Source of the DNA: an uncultured Verrucomicrobiota bacterium
Lineage (GTDB): Bacteria > Verrucomicrobiota > Verrucomicrobiia > Limisphaerales > UBA1412
Length of the DNA stretch: 53,566 nt
Direction: 5' to 3'
NCBI GenBank assembly: GCA_944389455.1
Contig: CALXMK010000017.1
Location: forward strand, 1 to 53,566
This document shows positions 17,309 to 26,402 of the stretch, piece by piece (positions within the stretch are counted from its first letter, which is position 1; every line of letters begins with the position of its first letter). Below the pieces are notes generated by a model. It saw only the letters and a program-made list of their open reading frames with translations. It had not been told where the DNA came from and did not search any database. A program made the translations under genes and the position numbers.

Positions 17309-18481
17309 TTAAACATTATCCGGATGGGCCTCATTCAAAGGAGACATAGCACGCAATTTATTAATAATGGAAGGTAAATGCTCCAAAACCACATCTATAT
17401 CTTTATCTGTCGTATAACGGCTCAGACTAAAACGAACACTTCCCCTGGCCTGCATGGGAGAAAGTCCCATCGCGCTCAGCACATGCGAGGCTCCTACAGA
17501 CCCTGTCGTACAGGCTGAACCGCTCGAAGCACAAATCCCCAACTGATCAAACATCATTAAAATTGCCTCTGATTCTATATACTCAAAGCTGATATTACTC
17601 GTATTAGGAATACGCAAAAGCTTATTTCCATTCAATCGAGTATAAGGAATCTGAGACAAAATCCCCTCTTCCAATCTATCTCTCAAACTCCTCACACGGG
17701 TATTCTCCTCCTCTAAACTAGCCAAACACAATTCTGCCGCCTTGCCAAAACCCACTATATAAGGAACATTCTCCGTTCCCGCACGGCGTTGCCGCTCTTG
17801 ATGGCCTCCGATAATATAAGGCTGGAAAGGGGTCCTGTTCCTAACATACAGAGCACCTATTCCTTTCGGAGCATGAATTTTATGAGCTGAGAGAGAAAGG
17901 AAATCAACCCCCAGCTCTTTTACATCTATCTTTAATTTCCCCGCAGCTTGTACTGCATCAGAATGAAAAAGTACTCCATGCTTCTTACAAATCTTACTTA
18001 CCTCCGTAATAGGAAAAATAACCCCTGTCTCATTATTGGCATACATCAATGAAACTATAGCTGTTTCTGGACAAATCGCTGATTCTACTGAGGCCGGATT
18101 CAATGTTCCATCACTCTCAACAGGAATAAAAGTAACCTCATACCCTTTTGCTTTCAGAAAATCCATCTGTTTTGTAATAGCTGAATGCTCCACTGCACTG
18201 GTTACAATATGTTTTTTCCCAGTTGTTTCCAATGCACTAAAGATAGCCGTATTATCACTTTCTGTCCCACAGCTAGTAAAAATTAATTCGCGTGGAGAAC
18301 AATTAATCATCGCCGCGACCTTAACTCTCGCTTGATCTATTTCTTTGCCTAAATGATGCCCAAAATAATAAGCGCTGGAAGGGTTGCCCCACTCACATTG
18401 AAAATAAGGCATCATTGCTTCCACAACCTCCGGCGCCACTGCCGTAGTCGCATTATTATCCAGATAATAAATTGAATTCAT
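17309..18481 (-). CDS. Cysteine desulfurase, NifS/IscS type
   Basis: The start at 18481 gives MNSIYYLDNNATT, the standard beginning of this family; the longer frame upstream runs into the antiporter gene. The 390-residue enzyme has the cofactor lysine K201 (SAHKIHAPKG) and the catalytic cysteine C324 in CASSGSACTTG, the longer-loop type typical of NifS/IscS. It takes sulfur from cysteine for iron-sulfur clusters or tRNA thiolation. No scaffold gene (iscU or nifU) is adjacent. It begins 4 bases after the antiporter stop, so the two are cotranscribed. Confidence 0.93.
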   Translation of the reverse strand: MNSIYYLDNNATTAVAPEVVEAMMPYFQCEWGNPSSAYYFGHHLGKEIDQARVKVAAMINCSPRELIFTSCGTESDNTAIFSALETTGKKHIVTSAVEHSAITKQMDFLKAKGYEVTFIPVESDGTLNPASVESAICPETAIVSLMYANNETGVIFPITEVSKICKKHGVLFHSDAVQAAGKLKIDVKELGVDFLSLSAHKIHAPKGIGALYVRNRTPFQPYIIGGHQERQRRAGTENVPYIVGFGKAAELCLASLEEENTRVRSLRDRLEEGILSQIPYTRLNGNKLLRIPNTSNISFEYIESEAILMMFDQLGICASSGSACTTGSVGASHVLSAMGLSPMQARGSVRFSLSRYTTDKDIDVVLEHLPSIINKLRAMSPLNEAHPDNV

Positions 18482-18485
18482 TGTT

Positions 18486-20531
18486 CTAAATCTCAAAAAT
18501 CTGTGTTCCCATTCCACTAATCAATTGTTCAGCCCTATTTAATTGATCCGTATTTCCTAAAAGGAGAACATAATCCCCCTTTTGAAAAACCTCTTCTCCT
18601 CTGGGGCTGATAATCATTCTTCCATCTCGATCTATCGAAATAATCGTTGCACCGCTCCTATATCGAATATTCAAATCCCGAATAGATCTATTTACACAAG
18701 GAGAAGACTCCTGAATAATAATAACTCGTGTATCGTTATGAAGAATACTCATGCTTTTATCCAGCTCTTTCTCTTTCTTCTCCTCCGGTGGAGCTGTTCT
18801 ATTTAAGATTGTTTCAATCTCTATCTGAGCATCCTGATAAATCCGATTAAAATAATTCCTTAAAAGATATCCCACCAATGCCGCTATAAAAACTAGAATA
18901 TAAATGTACTTCCATACATCTCTCTGAATTAAAGCCGCGATTAAAATTGTAACATAAACCCCCAAACAGGAAAAACCAAAAAGAGAAACAACCCGCTGGA
19001 CACTATGCCGAATTTCTGTAGCCCTCTCAGGAATACGTTCTGAAACTAAAAGATAAGACAAAGCCGCATGATTCTGCTGAGATGACATCAAGAAAGGCAC
19101 ACATATAATGAAAGCCACTAGCCAAATTAAATTCAAAACAAGGGTTGAAACCAAAGAAGAATTAAGCGATGGAACTATCCATTCAGCCAAAAAAGCGGCG
19201 ATGATTAAAATCGCTGTTACAATCCCTAAATTAATCACATTTTGGATAAAAAACTTCCTTCCAAGTAATACCGAAATATCTTGTTCCACCTTCCCACGCT
19301 GCTGATACCAATTGATATAAACCCCAATTGCCTGCATGATTGACTTTGGAATAAACTTCTTAACTAAAACTATAATCCGATCCCCTCTATTAAAAATAAA
19401 CGGAGTCAAAACCATTGTTAAAATGGAAACAGTTACTCCAATAGGATAAATACTCTTATCAAGCACATTAAGGCTCATCCCTAAAGAGAGAATAATAAAG
19501 CTCACTTCTCCAACATTGCACATTCCCAAACCTACTTTCATTGATGTTGGAAATGGATTTCCAGTCAAAAGAGAACCCAAAGCACAAGCCGCTGTTTTCA
19601 TAACAAGAACCACAACGCTCAAAATAAGAATCTGAGGCAAATAATGAACTACCGCCACTGGATCAATCATCGTCCCTACTACGACAAAAAAAATCGCCGA
19701 AAACATATCTTTAATCGGCTGAATAGTCTTTTCTACTTTTTGCACCCCATGTGTTTCTGCAATCAATGCCCCTATAATAAAAGCGCCTAATGCTGTACTA
19801 TACCCCAGAGACTCCGCCAATAACGCCACCCCGAAACATAATCCCAAAGCAATGATAAGAATAAACTCCGTCTTCTCTGTCTTTTCAACGTAATTCATTA
19901 ATCTGGGAACAAGTAATAATCCCGCTACTAAAGCAATAACGAAGAATAATCCTAGTTTAGCAAAAGTTCCCGTCAATAAGCCGACTCCAAAAGACCCTGT
20001 CAGCGCTATACTGGTCAAAATTGCCATTAAAGAAATACAAACTATATCCTCCACCACTGCAATCCCAATAATAATACCGGCAAAACGTTCTTTAAGTAAT
20101 TGAAGATCAGCTAAGGTCTTCGAAATAACCATTGTGGACGATGTAGCCAAAATTGCACCCAAGAAAAGACAATTAATAATCGATAAACCAAAAATCTTTC
20201 CAGCCACACAGCCGGTAATAAACATAACTATAATCTCGGTTGTCGCTGCCACAGTTGCAGGCATTCCCACCTGACGCAACTTTCGGATACTAAATTCTAA
20301 ACCTAAAGAAAACATCAACAATACAATCGCCATCTCTGACATTGTATTAAGAGTCTCCTCATTCTTCAGTCCAATACCCAAAATCGTAGGTGTATGAGGA
20401 CCTAAAAGAAACCCAGTAATAATATATCCCAAAATAACCGGTTGCTTAAAAAAATGCAGGACTAACATCGCTATACTGGCAATAACCATTACGGCTGCAA
20501 AATCCTGAAGGAAAATTATATGATTCTCCAT
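18486..20531 (-). CDS. Kef-type cation:proton antiporter (CPA2) with C-terminal TrkA-C domain
   Basis: A 681-residue membrane protein. The first ~400 residues are the CPA2 exchanger with about 12 membrane segments (LGYIITGFLLGPHTP, the GALIAETHG block and others). Four further hydrophobic segments span about residues 440-560. A cytosolic RCK_C/TrkA-C domain closes the protein (RYRSGATIISIDRDG to YVLLLGNTDQL). No TrkA-N nucleotide-binding Rossmann domain is visible, unlike classical KefB/KefC. It probably exchanges K+ or Na+ for protons across the inner membrane. Confidence 0.88.
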   Translation of the reverse strand: MENHIIFLQDFAAVMVIASIAMLVLHFFKQPVILGYIITGFLLGPHTPTILGIGLKNEETLNTMSEMAIVLLMFSLGLEFSIRKLRQVGMPATVAATTEIIVMFITGCVAGKIFGLSIINCLFLGAILATSSTMVISKTLADLQLLKERFAGIIIGIAVVEDIVCISLMAILTSIALTGSFGVGLLTGTFAKLGLFFVIALVAGLLLVPRLMNYVEKTEKTEFILIIALGLCFGVALLAESLGYSTALGAFIIGALIAETHGVQKVEKTIQPIKDMFSAIFFVVVGTMIDPVAVVHYLPQILILSVVVLVMKTAACALGSLLTGNPFPTSMKVGLGMCNVGEVSFIILSLGMSLNVLDKSIYPIGVTVSILTMVLTPFIFNRGDRIIVLVKKFIPKSIMQAIGVYINWYQQRGKVEQDISVLLGRKFFIQNVINLGIVTAILIIAAFLAEWIVPSLNSSLVSTLVLNLIWLVAFIICVPFLMSSQQNHAALSYLLVSERIPERATEIRHSVQRVVSLFGFSCLGVYVTILIAALIQRDVWKYIYILVFIAALVGYLLRNYFNRIYQDAQIEIETILNRTAPPEEKKEKELDKSMSILHNDTRVIIIQESSPCVNRSIRDLNIRYRSGATIISIDRDGRMIISPRGEEVFQKGDYVLLLGNTDQLNRAEQLISGMGTQIFEI

Positions 20532-20569
20532 ATAGCAACTATTCGAAATTAAATTCTACTTCATCGTGA

Positions 20570-21484
20570 TTACTCTGCAAAAATCGCTTCAGCGTATTGA
20601 TGTGCATCAAACGGTTGCAAATCATCCGGTTGCTCTCCAAGTCCTATAAACTTTACAGGCAAAGAAAGTTCTTTTTGAATTGCAGTAACCATACCGCCCC
20701 GACTGGTCCCATCTAATTTTGTAATTACTATCCCACTAATCTGCACAATCTTATTAAACTCTTTAGCCTGAATCAATGCATTCATTCCCGTTGTAGCATC
20801 TACTACTAATAAAACTTCATGCGGAGCATCATTCAATTTTTTTCCTATCACCCGATGTACCTTCTGAAGCTCCTGCATTAAGTTATTTTTAGTATGTAAA
20901 CGCCCTGCCGTATCTACAAAAAGATAATTTATACGATTAGAAATCGCTGAACAAACCGCATCATGGGCCACAGATGCAGGATCCGCACCATAAGAACCGG
21001 CAATTACCGGCACATCCAAGCGATTCCCCCATAACTTCAATTGTTCTATAGCTGCAGCACGAAATGTATCACAAGCTGCAAGCATTGAACTTTGTCCCTC
21101 CTTGGCTACACGATAAGCCAATTTTGCGGCTGTTGTCGTTTTGCCAACTCCATTAACCCCTATTAATGATACTACAACAGGATACTCTGAATCAGAAGCT
21201 TTTAAACCTTTCGTCTCTAACGGAAAACAAGAAATAATCTCATTACGGGCAATTTCAAAGATACTTTTACCATTCTTGCCCTGGCTCTCGTATTCCTTAC
21301 GCACCGCGGCTACAATTTGATTTGCCAATGTAATACCAAAATCAGCTCCTAGCAATACCGCTTCCAACTCTTCGATATTCTCTGTTGTCAAACGAGGAGA
21401 ACCTGTAAAAATCCTCTTAATCTCCTGAGAAAGTTTCTCTTGAGTTCTCTTTAAGCCTGTTTTAAATTTTTGGAATAAACCCAT
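20570..21484 (-). CDS. ftsY: Signal recognition particle receptor FtsY
   Basis: A 304-residue NG-domain protein with a short N-terminal helix (MGLFQKFKTGLKRTQEKL) and no long acidic A domain. G1 is GVNGVGKT at 109-116, followed by DTFRAAAIEQL, VDTAGR and TKLDGTSRGG. It docks the SRP-ribosome complex at the membrane. Its start overlaps the 3' end of the PHP gene by 34 bases, so translation is coupled. Confidence 0.96.
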   Translation of the reverse strand: MGLFQKFKTGLKRTQEKLSQEIKRIFTGSPRLTTENIEELEAVLLGADFGITLANQIVAAVRKEYESQGKNGKSIFEIARNEIISCFPLETKGLKASDSEYPVVVSLIGVNGVGKTTTAAKLAYRVAKEGQSSMLAACDTFRAAAIEQLKLWGNRLDVPVIAGSYGADPASVAHDAVCSAISNRINYLFVDTAGRLHTKNNLMQELQKVHRVIGKKLNDAPHEVLLVVDATTGMNALIQAKEFNKIVQISGIVITKLDGTSRGGMVTAIQKELSLPVKFIGLGEQPDDLQPFDAHQYAEAIFAE

Positions 21485-22311
21485 TGATTCAACCTTTCTA
21501 CATGTCTAATTGGCAGTTTAATTGATCCCATCGAAAGACGCTCCTTGATTCCATGACAATCTGATCCCCCGGTAACCAAAAGACCATGCTTCTCACAATT
21601 TGAAAGCAGCTTTTGTGTTGTAGAAGCTGAATTCTTTGGATGATAACACTCAAACCCATCCACTCCGAACTCAATTGAATGTTTGATTACTGCTTCTTGC
21701 TGAACCAGTGCTCCTGGATGAGCTATAATAGCTACCCCTCCTGCTTGATGAAGCAATTCGATAGACTCCTCTAATCCACAATAAATTTTAGGAACCCATG
21801 CTGGCTTTCCTTTTCCTAAATAACGCGAATAAACCTCCGAATGTGAAGAACAAAATCCTCCTTCCAGCAGAGCCCTAGCCATATGCGCTCTTCCTGGAGC
21901 CTTGCACTGGGCAATCTGTAAAACTCTCTCCAATGAAAGAGGTACTCCTTGTTTATTCAATAGAGAAACCATCTTTTCCACCCTATACTGACGTCCCTTT
22001 TGAAATTTCTGTAGGCTTTTAAGAAAAGCCTCATTATGAAGATCCATACAGTACCCTAAAACATGAATCTCCTCTTCTAAATAATAAGCCGTCAACTCCA
22101 CCCCAGGGATAAACTCAATCCCCTTTTTAGCACAAATTCTCTCAGTCTCCTCACATCCCTCTAAAGTATCATGATCTGTCAGCGCAATGCAGTCCAATCC
22201 CACTTGAACCGCTCTCTCAACCAATCTTTGTGAGGTATAAACTCCATCCGAAAAAAGACTATGCAGATGTAAATCTGCGACCTCCGTTCCCGTGTGAATA
22301 TTCAATACCAT
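21451..22311 (-). CDS. PHP-domain phosphoesterase (YciV/RNase AM-like)
   Basis: A 286-residue PHP protein with the metal ligands DLHLHSLFSDG near the N-terminus, TDHDT, HPGA in the middle and SDCHG near the C-terminus. It matches the group that includes the 3',5'-nucleotide bisphosphate phosphatase and 5'-3' RNase YciV/TrpH. It sits between nusB (16 bases upstream) and ftsY (overlapping), in a housekeeping operon. Confidence 0.87.
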   Translation of the reverse strand: MVLNIHTGTEVADLHLHSLFSDGVYTSQRLVERAVQVGLDCIALTDHDTLEGCEETERICAKKGIEFIPGVELTAYYLEEEIHVLGYCMDLHNEAFLKSLQKFQKGRQYRVEKMVSLLNKQGVPLSLERVLQIAQCKAPGRAHMARALLEGGFCSSHSEVYSRYLGKGKPAWVPKIYCGLEESIELLHQAGGVAIIAHPGALVQQEAVIKHSIEFGVDGFECYHPKNSASTTQKLLSNCEKHGLLVTGGSDCHGIKERLSMGSIKLPIRHVERLNQWVYSKNLKQA

Positions 22312-22327
22312 TAGCTCATTTCAGTAT

Positions 22328-22855
22328 TTATCTGGATGGTCTCAAAATATTTGTTCGAATCTGATCCAGAATTCCATTCACGAATTTCCCACTATCATCA
22401 GTGGAATACTTCTTAGCAATATCTACTGCCTCATTGATACTCACTACAGGAGGAATATCTGCACGGAACATCATTTCATAAGCCGCCAAACGCAATATAT
22501 TTCGATCAATCACTGCCATTCGTCCCAAATTCCAATTTTTGGCATACTTGACAATCATTTCATCAATCTCCTCCCGATGCTCTATCACCCCTTTTACAAG
22601 AGACTCCATAAAATCCATGGCGGCCAGATCATTCGGAGTCAAAGGCGGAATCTCCACCTTCTCTGCCCAAGTCGCTTTAGCTTTATCATTATACAAGGGA
22701 TCCATTTGCAATATTTCCCAGAAAGATTTTAACGCCTCCGCAACATCTTTTTCAGAATTCAGATCTTCTTGATATAGAAACTGAATGGCGCGTTCACGCG
22801 CCAGTCTCCTCATATTCATTCTCTTCTTGGGAGGATTATTTAAATGTTCCCCCAT
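22328..22855 (-). CDS. nusB: Transcription antitermination factor NusB
   Basis: A 175-residue helical protein. RRLARERAIQFLYQEDL at the start and WNLGRMAVIDRNILRLAAYEMMF with SINEAVDIAKKYSTDDSGKFVNGILDQI at the end are NusB signatures. AAGGA lies 8 bases before the ATG at 22855. NusB with NusE acts in rRNA antitermination. A short hydrophilic N-terminal extension (GEHLNNPPKKR) precedes the family core. Confidence 0.95.
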   Translation of the reverse strand: MGEHLNNPPKKRMNMRRLARERAIQFLYQEDLNSEKDVAEALKSFWEILQMDPLYNDKAKATWAEKVEIPPLTPNDLAAMDFMESLVKGVIEHREEIDEMIVKYAKNWNLGRMAVIDRNILRLAAYEMMFRADIPPVVSINEAVDIAKKYSTDDSGKFVNGILDQIRTNILRPSR

Positions 22856-22902
22856 TTCCAGTCCTTTTCAACCTTATAGAATATTCTAATAAAATTAGCT
22901 GA

Positions 22903-24045
22903 TTAAGCCATTTTTCTCACGGCAATAAATCCGCCCATTCCGAAGAGTATATTCGCCAGCCATGCACTCAGCCATGGTGGGATGTATCCCCCTTCTCCCA
23001 GAGCTAAGCTTACCTCATTCAATAAGAAAAAGCAAAAACAAATCACTATGCTGCTCGCTACTCCGGCAAAGACATTTCTCCGTCCGCTCTGCAAACTAAA
23101 AGGTAAAGCTACCAGAACCACAATCAAACAAGTAAATGGCGAAGCTATCCTCGCATAGTACAACGTCTTTACCCGTGTAACTAATGCATTATCCGTATCC
23201 GGATGAAGAACCAAATAAGCAGAAATCTCCTTTAGATTCAAATTAGCCTTGCGAGCCGATTTAAAAGAATCAAACCCCGTAATAAAAATCTCAGATTCAA
23301 TCTCTTCTGGAGTATCCTCTAACTCTGGAACTTGCAGAACACTCCATCTTTCTGGAACTGGAATTTGCTCTATAGCAGATTCTCTTCCATAACGGAATAA
23401 CTGTACATCATGAAATTCCCAAATCCCGCCAACGCCATCCACCAACGGACGCCATTCCGCTTCCGCCGCAATGAGCTTATTAAGCTCTCTTTCTCCGCTG
23501 GAATTACGGCTATAATACTCCACACTAGGACGAGTCAAATGCTTAGTGTTTGAGTCATACTCCTCAATACTCCAGATTCGTTCATCCTTCGTATTTGAAA
23601 AATTTACATTCTGATAAACCTGTATTCCTTTCATTTCTACTCCCCGCCGAATACTCTGTGCTAAACGAGCCCCCGCCGGAACCCACTTCTCATTCAAATA
23701 AAAAAGCCCTACTCCAAGCACTGCTCCCACTAATAAATAAGGAGCACAAATTCTCCAAATTGTGATTCCAGCCGCTCTCATAGCTACAATCTCATTGTAA
23801 CGAGCATGATTAGAAATTGCATAAAGCAAAGCCAAAAGCAATGCCGGAGGCAGAATCAATACTAACACCTCAGGCATTCTTGCCAAATTATAAAGGATAA
23901 CACCCCACAAACCAGCCTCATTTTCCCGCAGATCATCCATTGTTGCAAAAAGATCAAAAGTAGTATAAAATATTAAACCTCCTGCTAAACAAAAAAATAG
24001 AGGTATCATCAATTCTTTTAAAATATACCGATCAAGCAATCTCAT
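22903..24045 (-). CDS. LptF/LptG-family permease
   Basis: The chosen start at 24045 (MRLLDRYILKELMIPLFFCLAGG) is the family beginning and has AGGA upstream; the open frame extends a further 26 codons of non-family sequence. The 380-residue product has three membrane segments in the N-terminal part, a large periplasmic beta domain (about 130-290) and three C-terminal segments, as in LptF/LptG (YjgP/YjgQ). These pair as the permease of the lipopolysaccharide export transporter. Only one copy is here, so the partner must be elsewhere. Confidence 0.88.
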   Translation of the reverse strand: MRLLDRYILKELMIPLFFCLAGGLIFYTTFDLFATMDDLRENEAGLWGVILYNLARMPEVLVLILPPALLLALLYAISNHARYNEIVAMRAAGITIWRICAPYLLVGAVLGVGLFYLNEKWVPAGARLAQSIRRGVEMKGIQVYQNVNFSNTKDERIWSIEEYDSNTKHLTRPSVEYYSRNSSGERELNKLIAAEAEWRPLVDGVGGIWEFHDVQLFRYGRESAIEQIPVPERWSVLQVPELEDTPEEIESEIFITGFDSFKSARKANLNLKEISAYLVLHPDTDNALVTRVKTLYYARIASPFTCLIVVLVALPFSLQSGRRNVFAGVASSIVICFCFFLLNEVSLALGEGGYIPPWLSAWLANILFGMGGFIAVRKMA

Positions 24046-24126
24046 CTGCGGTTTAATCCTATAAAATATAAAGAACGGAGGCAATCCCAAAGGATTGCAC
24101 TCCATTCCTTCTACATTAGTCAACGT

Positions 24127-24342
24127 TTACTTTTCTTTAGATTTAGACTGGGCCTTTAATCCGAAAATAAACATTAACCCTCCAAAGACGACCATTATCA
24201 CCCCCCAGTAAAGATTCATATTAATCCCCAGGGAATGTTTTGCATAAATATCTGAACCTGAAGTTAATAATCCATAAACAAATAAAACAAGGCCGATTAG
24301 TGAAAACATTGTGCCAATTGGAACTCTAATATCTAAATTCAT
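24127..24342 (-). CDS. Small two-span membrane protein next to the symporter
   Basis: A 71-residue protein with two membrane segments (about 8-28 and 43-62) and a basic tail (AQSKSKEK). It starts 18 bases after the sodium:solute symporter gene and must share its transcript. No characterised family is recognised. The tight linkage suggests an accessory or stabilising subunit of the symporter, which is an inference. Confidence 0.75.
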   Translation of the reverse strand: MNLDIRVPIGTMFSLIGLVLFVYGLLTSGSDIYAKHSLGINMNLYWGVIMVVFGGLMFIFGLKAQSKSKEK

Positions 24343-24360
24343 TTTAAATTCCTTTCTATT

Positions 24361-26307
24361 TTACCAGAATAAAATGTTCATAATTAAGGTTATCGCCAGC
24401 ACAGCCCCACCCAGATAAGCAGGCTGCTTGTACCAAGGGATTCCATCTTCAGAAGGTTTCGGCGTAAGAGAGTAAACCAATCCTTTCAACTCTTGATCCG
24501 TCTTTGTACGCTTGGTTATCAGCGAAACCAGGATCGTTACAACAAAACAAGTTGACCACGCCCAAATAGCCGTCCAAAAATTCTGCGCCATTTCACTAGG
24601 ATAATTATGAAGAACTGTAAAAAATCCCCCCTTTACCCCAGTAGCTGATCCGTAAGGCAAAGTCAAACCATGATGAATAACCGCAGCCAACGTTCCACTT
24701 ACAAGTCCAAAAAATGCTCCATGACCGGTAGCACGCTTCCAGAACATTCCTAACATAAATGTTGCAAACAGAGGAGCATTCACAAACGCAAACACCAACT
24801 GCAGGATGTCCATAATATTATTAAAATGCTGCGCGGCATACGCTGCCAGAATAGAAAGAACTATCCCCCCTACGGTCGCATAACGTCCCATCCACAAATA
24901 ATGTGAATCAGAGCCATTCTTTTTAATATAGCTCTGATAAATATCATATGTCCAAACCGTATTGAAAGCCGTTGTATTTCCAGCCATACCTGACATAAAC
25001 GAGGCCATTAATGCACATAGTCCTAAGCCAAGTAAACCTGCCGGGAAATACTTATAAAGCATCATCGGTATTACTAAATCATAATCCAGTTCAACTACAT
25101 AATTTCCTTCCTTATCTAAAATAGGCTCACCGGTACTGTTTTTCTTGATCTGGACTTTCCCTTCACCATCCAATTTCGGGGGAACCAATCCTCTTCCTCC
25201 AGCAGCTGTTAGCTCCTCAATACTAGGCACATTGTGCTGAGCCAAACGTTCTGCCAATTGAGGATTTTCGGCCTGTATTTTTTGGATGTAAGCAGACTTG
25301 GCTGCAGGCTCCAATGCTTTATCAGCAAGAGGCGCAATACCAATCGCCAATAACCCCGGTAATATCACCAATAAAGGAAAAAGCATCTTGGGAATAGCTG
25401 CAATTACCGGAGTTCTGCGGGCAGCACTCATACTGTTCGCTGCCATAGCTCGCTGAACGACGAGGAAGTCTGTACACCAATAACCAAAACTTAACACAAA
25501 TCCAAGGCCCATCACCAATCCAAACCATTCAACCCCCATCGGATTAGAGGCGGTATCCGCCATATATTTCCAAGAATGAGTCAAAGCATCTGGGTTCATG
25601 CTTTCGCCCAAAACTTCAGAACGAAACCAACCTTCCTGAGCTAAACGGGCTTTGACGCCTTCCCAACCTCCAACATTCTTTAAGCCTAAGAAAACCAGTG
25701 GTATAAAACCAAAAACAATTAAGAAAAACTGAATAACCTCATTATAAATCGCAGAAGTCAACCCTCCTAAAAACGTATAAACCAGAACAATAAACGCTGA
25801 AACTAGCACACAAGTATTAAAATCCCAGCCTAAAAGCAAATTCAACAATTTGCCCATCGCATACATAGAAATACCTGATGAAAAAACCGTCATTGCTGCA
25901 AAGGAAATTGCGTTAAACCCTCTGGTTTTCTCATCAAAACGTAATTTTAAGTATTCCGGGACAGAACGAGCTTTTGAGCCATAGTAAAATGGCATCATAA
26001 AAATTCCGACAAAAACCATCGCTGGTATTGCTCCTATCCAGTAAAAATGACTGGTCGCAATACCATATTTCGCGCCGGAAGCCGCCATACCGATAACCTC
26101 TTGAGCTCCCAAATTTGCCGAAATAAAGGCAAGTCCTGTAATCCACGCTGGAATAGACTTACCAGAAAGGAAGAAATCATCACTCGTCTTCATATACCTC
26201 TTTAAGGCAAATCCGACACCTATGACAAAAATGAAGTAAATTAGCAATACAGCCCAATCAACTCCAGCCAATTGAAATTTTGGAATAACCACAGCTAGTG
26301 CATTCAT
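24361..26307 (-). CDS. Sodium:solute symporter (SSS family, sugar-transporter-like)
   Basis: A 648-residue transporter with 13-14 membrane segments. FFLSGKSIPAWITGLAFISANLGAQ and the GxxxGG blocks match the SGLT-like branch of the family. A long hydrophilic insert lies at about residues 335-420 (LEPAAKSAYIQKIQAENPQ and on). The substrate is unknown; sugars are the usual cargo of this branch. A good sigma-70 promoter sits only about 7 bases before the start codon, so the mRNA is nearly leaderless. It is followed by the 71-residue membrane protein gene. Confidence 0.9.
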   Translation of the reverse strand: MNALAVVIPKFQLAGVDWAVLLIYFIFVIGVGFALKRYMKTSDDFFLSGKSIPAWITGLAFISANLGAQEVIGMAASGAKYGIATSHFYWIGAIPAMVFVGIFMMPFYYGSKARSVPEYLKLRFDEKTRGFNAISFAAMTVFSSGISMYAMGKLLNLLLGWDFNTCVLVSAFIVLVYTFLGGLTSAIYNEVIQFFLIVFGFIPLVFLGLKNVGGWEGVKARLAQEGWFRSEVLGESMNPDALTHSWKYMADTASNPMGVEWFGLVMGLGFVLSFGYWCTDFLVVQRAMAANSMSAARRTPVIAAIPKMLFPLLVILPGLLAIGIAPLADKALEPAAKSAYIQKIQAENPQLAERLAQHNVPSIEELTAAGGRGLVPPKLDGEGKVQIKKNSTGEPILDKEGNYVVELDYDLVIPMMLYKYFPAGLLGLGLCALMASFMSGMAGNTTAFNTVWTYDIYQSYIKKNGSDSHYLWMGRYATVGGIVLSILAAYAAQHFNNIMDILQLVFAFVNAPLFATFMLGMFWKRATGHGAFFGLVSGTLAAVIHHGLTLPYGSATGVKGGFFTVLHNYPSEMAQNFWTAIWAWSTCFVVTILVSLITKRTKTDQELKGLVYSLTPKPSEDGIPWYKQPAYLGGAVLAITLIMNILFW

Positions 26308-26320
26308 AACAACAAAGTTA

Positions 26321-26349
26321 ATATTTACAAATTCCTAATAAAAAGTCAA
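26321..26349 (-). promoter_or_regulatory. Sigma-70 promoter of the symporter gene
   Basis: On the minus strand TTGACT (26349-26344), a 17-base spacer, then AAATAT (26326-26321). The expected start site is about 26314, about 7 bases before the ATG at 26307. Confidence 0.6.
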
Positions 26350-26402
26350 TCCCCCTATTTGAGAAGTGGTTGCATTGAATTCCAAAAATTTTACTGTTTC
26401 AT

